Shown here: positions 6,223-14,001 of the stretch, one piece after another
Numbering within the stretch: position 1 is the stretch's first letter
How the letters are laid out: every line of letters starts with the position of its first letter
DNA from: an uncultured Anaerotignum sp.
GTDB lineage: Bacteria > Bacillota > Clostridia > Lachnospirales > Anaerotignaceae
Direction: 5' to 3'
Assembly: GCA_910578425.1 (NCBI GenBank)
Contig: CAJTQX010000036.1
Location: 1-27,502, forward strand
DNA length: 27,502 bases
Notes under the pieces: generated by a model
The model's input: only the letters and a program-made list of their open reading frames with translations
What the model was told of the DNA's origin: nothing
The model's database searches: none
Program-made: the position numbers and the translations under genes

Positions 6223-7614
6223 ATGTCAACTGCAACTGAAAACCGCGGCCAATTTGGCTCCAAGCTCGGCTTTATCCTTTCCGCAGCGGGTTCCGCTGTT
6301 GGTCTGGGCAATATCTGGAAATTCCCCGGCAAAGCATACAACTGCGGCGGCGGCGCGTTTCTGGTCATCTATATCCTGATGGTTGCCCTCATCGGTACCA
6401 CTGTTATGCTTGCAGAGTTCACACTCGGCCGTAAGACACAGAAAAACGCGATCGCGTCTTTCCGTGAACTGAACGCAAAATGGTCCTGGGCCGGCGGTCT
6501 GGGCGTTCTGACAGGTTTCATCATCCTTTGCTATTACTGTCAGGTTGGCGGCTGGACGATCAAATACATCGTCGGCTATATCACAGAGTCCGCTACTATC
6601 TATGCTGACCCTATGAATTACTTCCTGACAATGCTGGGTGCAAACGGTTTCCCGCTTCAGGGCGCAATCATCTATCCTCTGATTTTCCTTCTGCTGACAG
6701 CTTTCATTATCAGCCGTGGTGTTGCTGAGGGTATTGAAAAAATGAGCAAGGTTCTGATGCCTTTGCTGTTCATCCTGCTCATCGGCCTGATGATCCGTGC
6801 CTGCACACTTCCTGGCGCAGATGTTGGCCTGAAATACATGCTGACTTTTGACGCTTCTACGATCAACGGCAATGCGTTCCTTGTTGCGCTGGGTCAGGCG
6901 TTCTTCTCGCTGTCCCTTGGTATGGGCGTTATGATTACATACGCTTCCTACCTGAGCAAGGATGACAACCTTGTTTCCAACACTGGTATTATCTGCGTAC
7001 TGGACACTTGTGTTGCTCTGTTCGCAGGCTTCATGATTATCCCCGCTGTATTCGCTACGGGCATCGCTCCTGGTATGGGCGGCGGCTTCGCGTTCGCAAC
7101 ACTGGCAGGTGTATTCCAGGCAATTCCTGGCGGTACAATCTTCGGTCTGCTCTTCTACTTCCTGCTGTTCTTTGCGGCAGTAACCTCCTCGACCTCCATT
7201 CTGGAAGGTACAGTAGCATTCCTGACAGAAGAAAAAGGCTGGGAAAGAAAGAAAACACTGGTTATTGTATCCATCGTTCTGTTCATTATCGGTATTTTCT
7301 ACACATTCTCTCAGGCTGGCTTTATGGACATCAAAGGTATCTGGGTCAGCAAGAACGGCGTAGAATTCCCGATCTTCGGCGACTTCCTGGAATACCTGAC
7401 AGACAGACTGCTCCTGCCTCTGGGCGCATTCTTCACAACCGTATTCGTAGGCTGGGTATGGGGCGTAGACAATGCTGTTAAGGAAGCAACTTCTGATGGC
7501 AAGTTCTCCTTCGCACTGGCTCCGCTGTGGAAAGTGCTGCTGAAAATCGTAGCACCTATCTGTATCATCGTTATCATCATCGCTGGTATGGTTCTGGGTA
7601 TGTCTATTTCCTAA
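6223..7614 (+). CDS. sodium:neurotransmitter symporter (NSS) family transporter, copy 1
   Basis: This is a 463-residue inner-membrane symporter of the LeuT fold with about 11-12 membrane helices. The unwound first helix carries AAGSAVGLGNIWKFPG (residues 21-36), the conserved sodium- and substrate-binding segment of the family. Bacterial members take up amino acids with sodium; the substrate here is unknown. The inverted copy at 9747-11138 differs at 29 residues by my count, and the first 117 residues are identical. Most differences fall after residue 117 in loops and in the last helices. The ATG has AAGGAGGAATACT upstream, the same ribosome site as in the other copy. A terminator follows at 7707. 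Confidence 0.94.
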   Translation: MSTATENRGQFGSKLGFILSAAGSAVGLGNIWKFPGKAYNCGGGAFLVIYILMVALIGTTVMLAEFTLGRKTQKNAIASFRELNAKWSWAGGLGVLTGFIILCYYCQVGGWTIKYIVGYITESATIYADPMNYFLTMLGANGFPLQGAIIYPLIFLLLTAFIISRGVAEGIEKMSKVLMPLLFILLIGLMIRACTLPGADVGLKYMLTFDASTINGNAFLVALGQAFFSLSLGMGVMITYASYLSKDDNLVSNTGIICVLDTCVALFAGFMIIPAVFATGIAPGMGGGFAFATLAGVFQAIPGGTIFGLLFYFLLFFAAVTSSTSILEGTVAFLTEEKGWERKKTLVIVSIVLFIIGIFYTFSQAGFMDIKGIWVSKNGVEFPIFGDFLEYLTDRLLLPLGAFFTTVFVGWVWGVDNAVKEATSDGKFSFALAPLWKVLLKIVAPICIIVIIIAGMVLGMSIS

Positions 7615-7624
7615 TCAGCAAAAC

Positions 7625-7657
7625 GATATATAACAGATATATAACAGATATATAACA
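7625..7657 (+). repeat. three perfect tandem copies of an 11-base repeat
   Basis: GATATATAACA occurs three times without a gap at 7625, 7636 and 7647. The repeats begin 11 bases after the symporter stop codon and precede its terminator. The array has no coding meaning and could vary in copy number by slippage. Confidence 0.85.
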
Positions 7658-7706
7658 CAGGAAACATATTTACAGTATGAGAAAAACTGTATTAACAGCT
7701 TTACAG

Positions 7707-7733
7707 ACCGGAGGGCAACCCCCTCCGGTTTTT
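7707..7733 (+). terminator. intrinsic terminator of the first symporter gene
   Basis: The stem ACCGGAGGG (7707-7715) pairs with CCCTCCGGT (7721-7729), nine perfect pairs with a five-base loop, followed by a T-run to 7733. Confidence 0.92.
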
Positions 7734-7789
7734 CTGTGGTTTATCCGCAAAAAATCCTCGATGATGCCGATAAACGCATTCATTTCTTA

Positions 7790-7818
7790 TTGCACTCCCC
7801 TCTCGTTCGGAGTATACT
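7790..7818 (+). promoter_or_regulatory. promoter of the lipoprotein gene
   Basis: TTGCAC (7790-7795) and TATACT (7813-7818) are 17 bases apart. The start site would be near 7825, giving a leader of about 78 bases. Confidence 0.78.
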
Positions 7819-7825
7819 ACAAATG

Positions 7826-7866
7826 CATATAAGTACACGCTGGTACATATAAGTACTAGTATGTAC
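7826..7866 (+). repeat. direct repeats in the lipoprotein-gene leader, possible operator
   Basis: CATATAAGTAC occurs at 7826-7836 and 7846-7856, a period of exactly 20 bases or two helical turns. A further TGTACA follows at 7862-7867. The repeats begin at the expected transcription start, a typical place for a repressor. TGTACA also occurs in the repeats upstream of the first symporter. Confidence 0.55.
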
Positions 7867-7902
7867 AATAAATGGAACGGTTTTACAAAGGAGGAATGAA
7901 GT

Positions 7903-9408
7903 ATGAAAAAAATTGTAACCGCCCTGCTCTGCGCAGTCATGTGCCTGACAGCTTTTACGGGCTGCTCCAAAGCGGAACTGGGCTACTTGCAGATGTGCAG
8001 GGACATGATGGTAATGATGGAAGCCTGCCAGATCAAAGGACAGACGCAGTTTGATTTGGACTTTGACGCACTGCGCAGCTTTGCCGCAGCGATCGAAAAC
8101 GAAACCGGTTCTATGGGTCTTGCGGAAAGCATGGAAGACCTGACAGGCAGTCACTCTGTACTGCTGGACTACACTATGGATATGGACATAAACGCTCTGA
8201 ATTACCGTCTGGACATGGCTATGACCTATCAGGATAAAAAATATGATCTGGGCGAAATGTATTTCGGTGTAACACATGGGCTGAGCGTTTCTTCCGATAC
8301 CCTGACAGGAATCTACCGCCTTGCGAAAGATATGACCGATGGTGCAAACGGAAGCTATTTCTTCAGCAGTGAATTTGAACAGGCATTGACGGAATCCCTT
8401 GGCAAACAGTACATCAGCCTTTACTCTCCCGATGAATTGGAACTGGAACTGCTTGGCAGTGGCTTCAATGATTTGTATGACTCCGTATTCCAGTTCTATG
8501 AAGAAATGCTGGAAGGCTTTGAGAGCGGCGAAACACTGGTAAAGGAAATTTCCGGCGGTTACCTGATTGAAACAGACGGCAGCGCGGTTGCTCAGTTGGT
8601 TGGGAACCTTTTGGATTTCTTCGCGGAAAACCCTGAACAGCTTCTGCTTGCGGCAGAAAATTATATGACAAAAGTCGCAGAACAGACCGGCGAAGCAGGC
8701 GCGGCAGATGAAATACACGCCCTTTTTGCGGAACTGAACGGCGAAACAGCGGAAATTTCCGAAGCCCTGCGCGAAAGCAGCACAATGTGGAAGGAATTGA
8801 TGCAGGAAAGTGCCGCACACCTTATTTTTGACAATTTCCGCTACCGTTACAGCATCACCCAGAACAGCGGCAAATATGTTTCCGAAAATGCATATGACAT
8901 TACCTGCAACGGCAAAAAAGCGTTCAGCATGACAAGCAAAGAAACTCTCGCGAAAGCCTCCGCGTCCATCTCTTTCCCGAAAACCGGTCTGACGCTGGAT
9001 GACGTCAATGCAAAGCTGGATGACCTGACAGCGCAGTTCAATCCCGCTGCGGGCGCGGCACTGACGTGGGGCTTTGAAAGCACCGCAACGCAGTCCATGC
9101 TGGAAATTCGGCGGCAGGAGCCTGTACCGTTCCACATCAACGGCAGCAGTTCTCTGGAAGATTTTGTTGTCCGCGATGGCAGAGCATATGCACCTCTGCG
9201 CTCTGTCTGCGATGCTCTGGGCGAAACCGTTACATGGAATAAAGCAGAACGCAAAGCGTATATCGCGAAAGATGGAAAAAACATTGCAATGGATGGAATT
9301 CTGGAAGGCGGAAAGTCCTTCGTCAGCATTCGCGAATTTGAAAAACTCGGCTATACCGTCAGCTACCGAAATGTAGACGGGCTGAAAGAAGCCGTTATTA
9401 TGAAATAA
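7903..9408 (+). CDS. secreted lipoprotein with C-terminal stalk (copper amine oxidase N-like) domain
   Basis: This is a 501-residue protein with a lipoprotein signal: a charged start (KK), a hydrophobic core, and the lipobox FTGC with the lipidated Cys at 21. The mature protein should be tethered to the outer face of the membrane. The large middle part (about 30-400) is acidic and contains no domain I recognise. Residues about 409-500 fit the copper amine oxidase N-terminal-like stalk domain of Clostridia (VVRDGRAYAPLRSV, then a second half with GGKSFVSIREF), usually a cell-surface module. AAGGAGGAATGAAGT precedes the ATG. It has its own promoter and terminator and sits between the two symporter copies, so a link with transport is only a possibility. 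Confidence 0.9.
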   Translation: MKKIVTALLCAVMCLTAFTGCSKAELGYLQMCRDMMVMMEACQIKGQTQFDLDFDALRSFAAAIENETGSMGLAESMEDLTGSHSVLLDYTMDMDINALNYRLDMAMTYQDKKYDLGEMYFGVTHGLSVSSDTLTGIYRLAKDMTDGANGSYFFSSEFEQALTESLGKQYISLYSPDELELELLGSGFNDLYDSVFQFYEEMLEGFESGETLVKEISGGYLIETDGSAVAQLVGNLLDFFAENPEQLLLAAENYMTKVAEQTGEAGAADEIHALFAELNGETAEISEALRESSTMWKELMQESAAHLIFDNFRYRYSITQNSGKYVSENAYDITCNGKKAFSMTSKETLAKASASISFPKTGLTLDDVNAKLDDLTAQFNPAAGAALTWGFESTATQSMLEIRRQEPVPFHINGSSSLEDFVVRDGRAYAPLRSVCDALGETVTWNKAERKAYIAKDGKNIAMDGILEGGKSFVSIREFEKLGYTVSYRNVDGLKEAVIMK

Positions 9409-9426
9409 TCCCCTTCAGAATAAAGC

Positions 9427-9463
9427 AACGCCGGAGAGATTTGAAATTTTCTCCGGCGTTTTC
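9427..9463 (+). terminator. intrinsic terminator of the lipoprotein gene
   Basis: AACGCCGGAGA (9427-9437) pairs perfectly with TCTCCGGCGTT (9450-9460), followed by TTTT. Confidence 0.92.
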
Positions 9464-9590
9464 TATAATCAGGGGCACCCCCCCTATTTATCCAGTGCCC
9501 TCTACGGCTATTTTTCTGTTACCGTTTCACGCAGATAAAACACTTCTCCCCTGATTGTTCGCGGATAAGCCTTTTAAGCAAAAACCAAAA

Positions 9591-9630
9591 GACCGGAAAA
9601 ATCCAGTATTTTGGATTCTTCCGGTCCTTT
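9591..9630. terminator. terminator of the second symporter gene, probably bidirectional
   Basis: GACCGGAA (9591-9598) pairs with TTCCGGTC (9619-9626), and the inner AATCCA (9600-9605) pairs with TGGATT (9612-9617). A-rich sequence on the low side gives a T-run for minus-strand transcripts, and CTTTT on the high side could stop plus-strand transcripts. From 9464 to 9590, and from 9631 to 9746, I see no gene. Confidence 0.85.
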
Positions 9631-9746
9631 TCAGCAGGCTTTCGTCCTGCCGCCTTCGCTGTCAGAGGAACATGGAAGGGAGTTCTGTTCCTCCTCCAGC
9701 ACAGCTATCTCAAAAGGATTCTCAAATTACAATCTGCTTTTCCCGA

Positions 9747-11138
9747 TCAGGAAATAGACATACCCAGAACCATACCAGCGATGATGATAACGATGATACA
9801 GATAGGGGCAATGAATTTCACCAGAACCTTCCAAAGCGGCGCAAGCGCGAACGCAAACCTGCCGTCAGAAGTTGCTTCTTTTACAGCGTTGTCCGTACCC
9901 CAGATCCAGCCTACGAACACAGTCGTGAAGAATGCGCCCAGAGGCAGGAGCAGTCTGTCTGTCAGGTACTCAAGGAAGTCACCAAAGATCGGGTATTCTA
10001 CGCCGTTCTTGCTGAACCAGATACCATGAATGTCCATAAAGCCAGCCTGAGAGAATGTGTAGAAAATACCAATGATGAACAGAATAATGGAAACAATAAC
10101 CAGCGTTTTCTTTCTCTCCCAGCCCTTTTCTTCCGTCAGGAACGCAACCGTACCTTCCAGAATGGAGGTCGAAGACGTTACCGCCGCGAAGAACAGCAGG
10201 AAGTAGAAGAGCATACCGAAAATCGTACCACCAGGGATAGACATAAATACACCGGCCAGTGTTGCAAATGCGAAGCCGCCGCCCATACCAGGAGCAATGC
10301 CCGTAGCGAATACAGCGGGGATGATCATGAAGCCCGCGAACAGGGCAACCAGCGTATCCAGCAGACAAACGATACCTGTATTGGAAACAAGGTTATCTTC
10401 CTTGCTCAGGTAAGAAGCGTATGTGATCATAACGCCCATACCAAGGGACAGAGAGAAGAACGCCTGACCCAGCGCAACAAGGAACGCATTGCCGTTGATT
10501 GTAGATGCATCGAAAGTCAGCATGTATTTCAGACCAACATCCGCGCCGGGCAGTGTGCAGGCACGAACCATCAGACCGATCAGCAGAATAAAGAGCAGAG
10601 GCATCAGAACTTTACTCATTTTCTCAATACCTTCCGAAACACCACGGCTGATAATGAAAGCTGTCAGCAGCAGGAAAATCAGCGGGTAAATGATCGCGCC
10701 CTGAACCGGCATACCGTTCGCGCCCAGCATATTCAGGAAATACGCCATCGGGTCTGCGTATACGGTTTTTGCCTCTACGATGTAAGCAACGATGTACTTA
10801 ATCGTCCAGCCGCCAACCTGGCAGTAATAGCAGAGAATGATAAAGCCTGTCAAAACGCCCAGGCCGCCGGCCCAGGACCATTTTGCGTTCAGTTCGCGGA
10901 AAGACGCGATTGCGTTTTTCTGTGTCTTACGGCCGAGTGTGAACTCAGCAAGCATTACTGTTGTACCGATGAGTGCAACCATCAGTATGTAAATTACAAG
11001 GAAAGCACCGCCGCCGCAGTTGTATGCTTTGCCGGGGAATTTCCAGATATTGCCCAGACCAACAGCGGAGCCCGCCGCGGAAAGGATAAAGCCGAGCTTG
11101 GAACCAAATTGACCACGGTTTTCAGTTGCAGTTGACAT
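9747..11138 (-). CDS. sodium:neurotransmitter symporter (NSS) family transporter, copy 2
   Basis: This is a 463-residue LeuT-fold sodium symporter. It is collinear with the copy at 6223-7614 and has no gaps: 434 of 463 residues match by my count, and residues 1-117 are identical although the DNA there shows many silent changes. The conserved AAGSAVGLGNIWKFPG helix is intact. Differences that may alter the substrate path include residues 118-145, where nine changes cluster. The ATG and AAGGAGGAATACT site are the same as in copy 1, but the leader upstream is unrelated. Both copies look functional, which argues for two regulated isoforms rather than a decaying duplicate. Confidence 0.94.
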   Translation of the reverse strand: MSTATENRGQFGSKLGFILSAAGSAVGLGNIWKFPGKAYNCGGGAFLVIYILMVALIGTTVMLAEFTLGRKTQKNAIASFRELNAKWSWAGGLGVLTGFIILCYYCQVGGWTIKYIVAYIVEAKTVYADPMAYFLNMLGANGMPVQGAIIYPLIFLLLTAFIISRGVSEGIEKMSKVLMPLLFILLIGLMVRACTLPGADVGLKYMLTFDASTINGNAFLVALGQAFFSLSLGMGVMITYASYLSKEDNLVSNTGIVCLLDTLVALFAGFMIIPAVFATGIAPGMGGGFAFATLAGVFMSIPGGTIFGMLFYFLLFFAAVTSSTSILEGTVAFLTEEKGWERKKTLVIVSIILFIIGIFYTFSQAGFMDIHGIWFSKNGVEYPIFGDFLEYLTDRLLLPLGAFFTTVFVGWIWGTDNAVKEATSDGRFAFALAPLWKVLVKFIAPICIIVIIIAGMVLGMSIS

Positions 11139-11404
11139 AGTATTCCTCCTTTACATTCCTATTGCCTGCCTTCGCCTGCCAAAAAGAACTTGTCAGCCGA
11201 AGGAAAACAGATGCGTGGAAACCCTTTCGTTCCCACAGGATAATCAAAATAATCAGAACCATACCAAAAATGTAAAAACAATGATTGCTTTTTTGCCGGC
11301 AAAAACGTCTGTCCGCCCTCCCTTCGGTGATACGCCGCCAGCGATGCATCAGGCTTGAAATACATGCAACATGGGTATTTCATCCTGAAAAAGAAAAAAT
11401 TGTA
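11139..11404 (-). promoter_or_regulatory. long structured leader and probable promoter of the second symporter gene
   Basis: On the minus strand a TACAAT -10 box lies near 11400 with a weak TTTTGT 17 bases upstream, so the leader is about 250 bases. It holds a hairpin GAAATAC...GTATTTC (11358-11382), a GGGAGGG tract (11316-11322), the 16-base palindrome TTTTTGCCGGCAAAAA (11290-11305), a GTGGGAA/TTTCCAC hairpin, and a CCTTCG...CGAAGG stem shortly before the ribosome site. Apart from GGGAGGG and the ribosome site it does not resemble the leader of copy 1. Regulation by RNA structure is inferred. Confidence 0.45.
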
Positions 11405-11643
11405 TGAAATTCCAATAATTTACAAAATCATCCCGCAATAAGAATAGCGTAAAAACGCATAAAATTCTATAAAAATCCTGTTAAGATTTTATTCCAGTCT
11501 TCTTTACATCTTCAGAAATTTGCGCACCGATTTGTATGTGATGAATAAAAACAACTGCGAAAAAGGCATTTTTAAAGGAAATTTGTCGAATAAGACATTT
11601 TATTTATCTCTTTAGTTTTTCGCTTCACCTAACAGAATTGTAC
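11405..11643. other. AT-rich gap without a recognisable gene
   Basis: This interval between the glycosyltransferase terminator and the second symporter leader holds no credible reading frame. A small GCGT-AAAA-ACGC hairpin is present near 11447. I see no other feature. Confidence 0.6.
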
Positions 11644-11686
11644 AAAAAAATATACCGGAATCTCCAATATATATGAAAATTCCGGT
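11644..11686 (-). terminator. intrinsic terminator of the glycosyltransferase gene
   Basis: On the minus strand ACCGGAAT pairs perfectly with ATTCCGGT (arms at 11679-11686 and 11654-11661), followed by ATA and seven T (11644-11650). It lies 24 bases after the stop codon. Confidence 0.88.
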
Positions 11687-11709
11687 TTCCATCATGATTT
11701 TTATACCTG

Positions 11710-12984
11710 TCATAGTGTCTGCGGTGTTTGGGAAAGCCTTCCCATTCCGTCTTTGCGGTATCCCCCTCTGCCTGTATGCCGTATTTCTTCCCATTTTTTT
11801 GTTTCCCTGCAAAGGCTGGCAATCTGCAGCGGCACCCATGACGCCATGAACAGCGGAAACAACAGGACAGCTTTTCCCATCCGCCAATCCGGCTTTTTCC
11901 CCTTCCGGAACCAGACCAGCCCAGCCGCAAGCAGCATCATTGCCAGCATATACAGCAGAAGGCCACAGGCAGCATACTGCAACGCAGCCTTCCAGCCATC
12001 GCCCAGCCCCTTGCACAGGAGCACAAGCCCCAGCGGTACAACCGAAACCGCCTGTGTGAAGGGCGCAATCAGGAACATAATAAAATCCAACAGGAGCATC
12101 TCAGCGTCCCCTGCCTGCCCCTTCCAAAATTTTCTCAAAAGCACCGGCAAACGCAGCTTTGCCACCTGCATAACGCCGCTGCACCAACGCCGCCGCTGTG
12201 TCAGCGAAACACGAAAGGAAAGCGGCTGTTCATCGTAAGTCACTGCGTCCCCTGCCCACCAAATACGTTCGCCCAATTCGGCACATTGAGAGGAAAACTC
12301 CGCATCTTCCGCAATCGTTGAGGTATTCCAGCCGCCCAGCCGCTGCAAAACATCACGATGTACGGCAAAGCCTGTCCCGACCAGCTTTGCAGACAACCCA
12401 CAAACCGCGCGCGGATGGTTAAAGAACAGATGGAACATATCAAAATAGATGCCGTAGCATCCGCTGACCCAACTGTCATGCGGGTTTTTGGCAACCTGCC
12501 TTGCCTTGACAACCCTCGCACCCGCATCAAATGCCTCATTCATACGGGTCAGGAAATCCGGTGCAGCATGGTTATCTGCATCAAATACGCAGAACACCTC
12601 ATAGTCTTCCTTTATAAGCTGCTCCACCGCCTGATGGAGCGCGTCGCCCTTACAGCTGACCGTCCCTGTGCATTGTATAATCTTCGCGCCAGCCTGACTG
12701 GCGGCCTCCTCCGTGTGGTCGGTGCAGTTATTTGGTATAACATAAATGTCGTAATATTCCGCCGGATACTCCTGTGCTTTCAGGCTTTCTACAAGCCCGC
12801 CAATAACAGCTTCCTCGTTCCGGCAGGCTGCCAGCACAGCCATTTTCCGCAGGCGTTTCGCTGGCGGGTATTTCTGTTCCCTGCTTAAAGCAAAGCACGC
12901 AATACTGCCAAAATACACGCTGACCAGCTTCAGCACCAATCCTGCAAAGCACACCGCAGCCAAAAACATGCTCATATCCCTCAT
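11710..12984 (-). CDS. membrane-bound family 2 glycosyltransferase, processive type
   Basis: This is a 424-residue enzyme with an N-terminal membrane helix (about 6-31), a cytoplasmic GT2 catalytic domain (about 47-290) and three C-terminal helices (about 300-390). The sugar-nucleotide site is DAD at 135-137, the catalytic base region is IAEDAEF with E226-D227, and QRRRW at 263-267 is the motif of processive beta-glycosyltransferases such as cellulose, hyaluronan or poly-N-acetylglucosamine synthases. The product is unknown. The ATG at 12984 follows GGTGGAGAGG. It is a single gene with its own terminator, divergent from the response regulator, and no export or modification partner is adjacent. 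Confidence 0.9.
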   Translation of the reverse strand: MRDMSMFLAAVCFAGLVLKLVSVYFGSIACFALSREQKYPPAKRLRKMAVLAACRNEEAVIGGLVESLKAQEYPAEYYDIYVIPNNCTDHTEEAASQAGAKIIQCTGTVSCKGDALHQAVEQLIKEDYEVFCVFDADNHAAPDFLTRMNEAFDAGARVVKARQVAKNPHDSWVSGCYGIYFDMFHLFFNHPRAVCGLSAKLVGTGFAVHRDVLQRLGGWNTSTIAEDAEFSSQCAELGERIWWAGDAVTYDEQPLSFRVSLTQRRRWCSGVMQVAKLRLPVLLRKFWKGQAGDAEMLLLDFIMFLIAPFTQAVSVVPLGLVLLCKGLGDGWKAALQYAACGLLLYMLAMMLLAAGLVWFRKGKKPDWRMGKAVLLFPLFMASWVPLQIASLCRETKKWEEIRHTGRGGYRKDGMGRLSQTPQTL

Positions 12985-13302
12985 ATCCTCTCCACCTCTT
13001 TCTTTTCAGACTAAAACCTCGGAAACTCTGTCTGCACTCCCTTCCGGCCGGTGTTAAACACCCTCCACAGGAGCCATCTTCTCTTTCCGCTGAACAGACG
13101 CACATTCACAGGATGTGGTACAGCGTCCCCCAGTCTTTCCGCTCTTTTTTCATACTTTAGCCTGTAATTTTTAAGCAAAATATGATAAAATCTTTAAGAA
13201 AAAAGAAAGAAAATGATATTAAACATATCTTAAAAAATTCCCTCCTCATTTCTTAAGGAGGGTCGGTTACAATAAAATTGCAGACTGACGGAGGTGCAAA
13301 AA
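12985..13302. promoter_or_regulatory. divergent control region between glycosyltransferase and response regulator
   Basis: No gene is visible. A perfect palindrome GGTGTT-A-AACACC is at 13050-13062, in the glycosyltransferase leader. On the plus strand a TACAAT -10 box (13268-13273) lacks a good -35 box, as in activator-dependent promoters. Just upstream are the inverted repeat CCCTCCT-9-AGGAGGG (13240-13262) and related TCTTTAAG, TCTTAAAA and TCTTAAGG motifs (13191, 13228, 13251). ATCTTAAAAAAT (13227-13238) also occurs upstream of the exporter operon. Autoregulation is inferred. Confidence 0.55.
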
Positions 13303-14001
13303 ATGTATAATATTTTGATTTGCGACGACGAAAAGGATATTGTATCCGCATTGTCAATTTACTTATCTACGGAAAACTACAAGATTTTCACAGCGTATAC
13401 CGGACGCGAGGCGTTGGACGTTGTGGCACACAACGATATCCACCTGATTTTAATGGATATCATGATGCCGCAGATGGACGGAATTTCCGCCACAGCGAAG
13501 CTCAGGGAAACCTGCAATATCCCAATTATACTGCTGACGGCAAAAAGCGAGGACAGCGATAAGATACTGGGGCTGAACATTGGCGCCGATGATTATATTA
13601 CAAAGCCCTTTAATCCCATCGAAGTTCTGGCAAGGGTACGTTCCCAGCTGCGTCGGTACACCTCTTTGGGCGGCATGACGAAAAAAGCCTCCCATCTGGT
13701 TATCGGCGGCATAGATCTGGATGATGATGCAAAAATCGTAACCGTGGACGGGGAAGTTGTCAATCTGACACCCAGCGAATACAATATCCTGAAGCTCCTG
13801 ATGGAGAACCCCGGGCGTGTATTCTCCTCCGCTCAGATTTATGAACAGATCTGGAACGAGGACGCCTATGGCTCCGGCAGTGTTGTCGCAGTCCATATCC
13901 GCCATCTGCGGGAAAAAATCGAAATCAACCCCTCCGAACCGCATTACCTCAAGGTAGTCTGGGGACTGGGGTATAAAATGGAAAAGGAGGCGAAGGAATG
14001 A
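13303..14001 (+). CDS. OmpR/VanR-type response regulator
   Basis: This is a 232-residue DNA-binding regulator with an N-terminal receiver domain: acidic pair CDD at residues 7-9, phosphorylated D52 in LMDIMMP, and Lys in ITKPF near residue 102. A C-terminal winged helix follows (about 130-228), with the LTPSEYNILKLL and VVAVHIRHLREKIE segments of the OmpR family. The ATG at 13303 follows GGAGG by eight bases; the GTG nine bases upstream lies too close to the ribosome site. Its stop overlaps the ATG of the kinase gene in ATGA. Likely targets are its own promoter and perhaps the exporter operon at 24-27 kb. Confidence 0.93.
   Translation: MYNILICDDEKDIVSALSIYLSTENYKIFTAYTGREALDVVAHNDIHLILMDIMMPQMDGISATAKLRETCNIPIILLTAKSEDSDKILGLNIGADDYITKPFNPIEVLARVRSQLRRYTSLGGMTKKASHLVIGGIDLDDDAKIVTVDGEVVNLTPSEYNILKLLMENPGRVFSSAQIYEQIWNEDAYGSGSVVAVHIRHLREKIEINPSEPHYLKVVWGLGYKMEKEAKE

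Noticed and set aside
7780..9135. A 451-codon frame opposite the lipoprotein gene
   Set aside because: Its translation is rich in Cys, Phe and His as expected for an antisense frame, and it crosses the promoter of the real gene.
9555..11135. A 526-codon plus-strand frame opposite the second symporter
   Set aside because: It is antisense to a well-conserved gene and has no credible start or domain.
11290..11330. CACCGAAGG resembling part of a glycine riboswitch
   Set aside because: The other conserved blocks (GGAGAG and the CTCTCAGG partner) are missing.
11122..11349. A 75-codon frame in the leader of the second symporter, with a hydrophobic stretch like a small symporter subunit
   Set aside because: It has no ribosome site, overlaps the symporter start in another frame and is not matched in the other copy.
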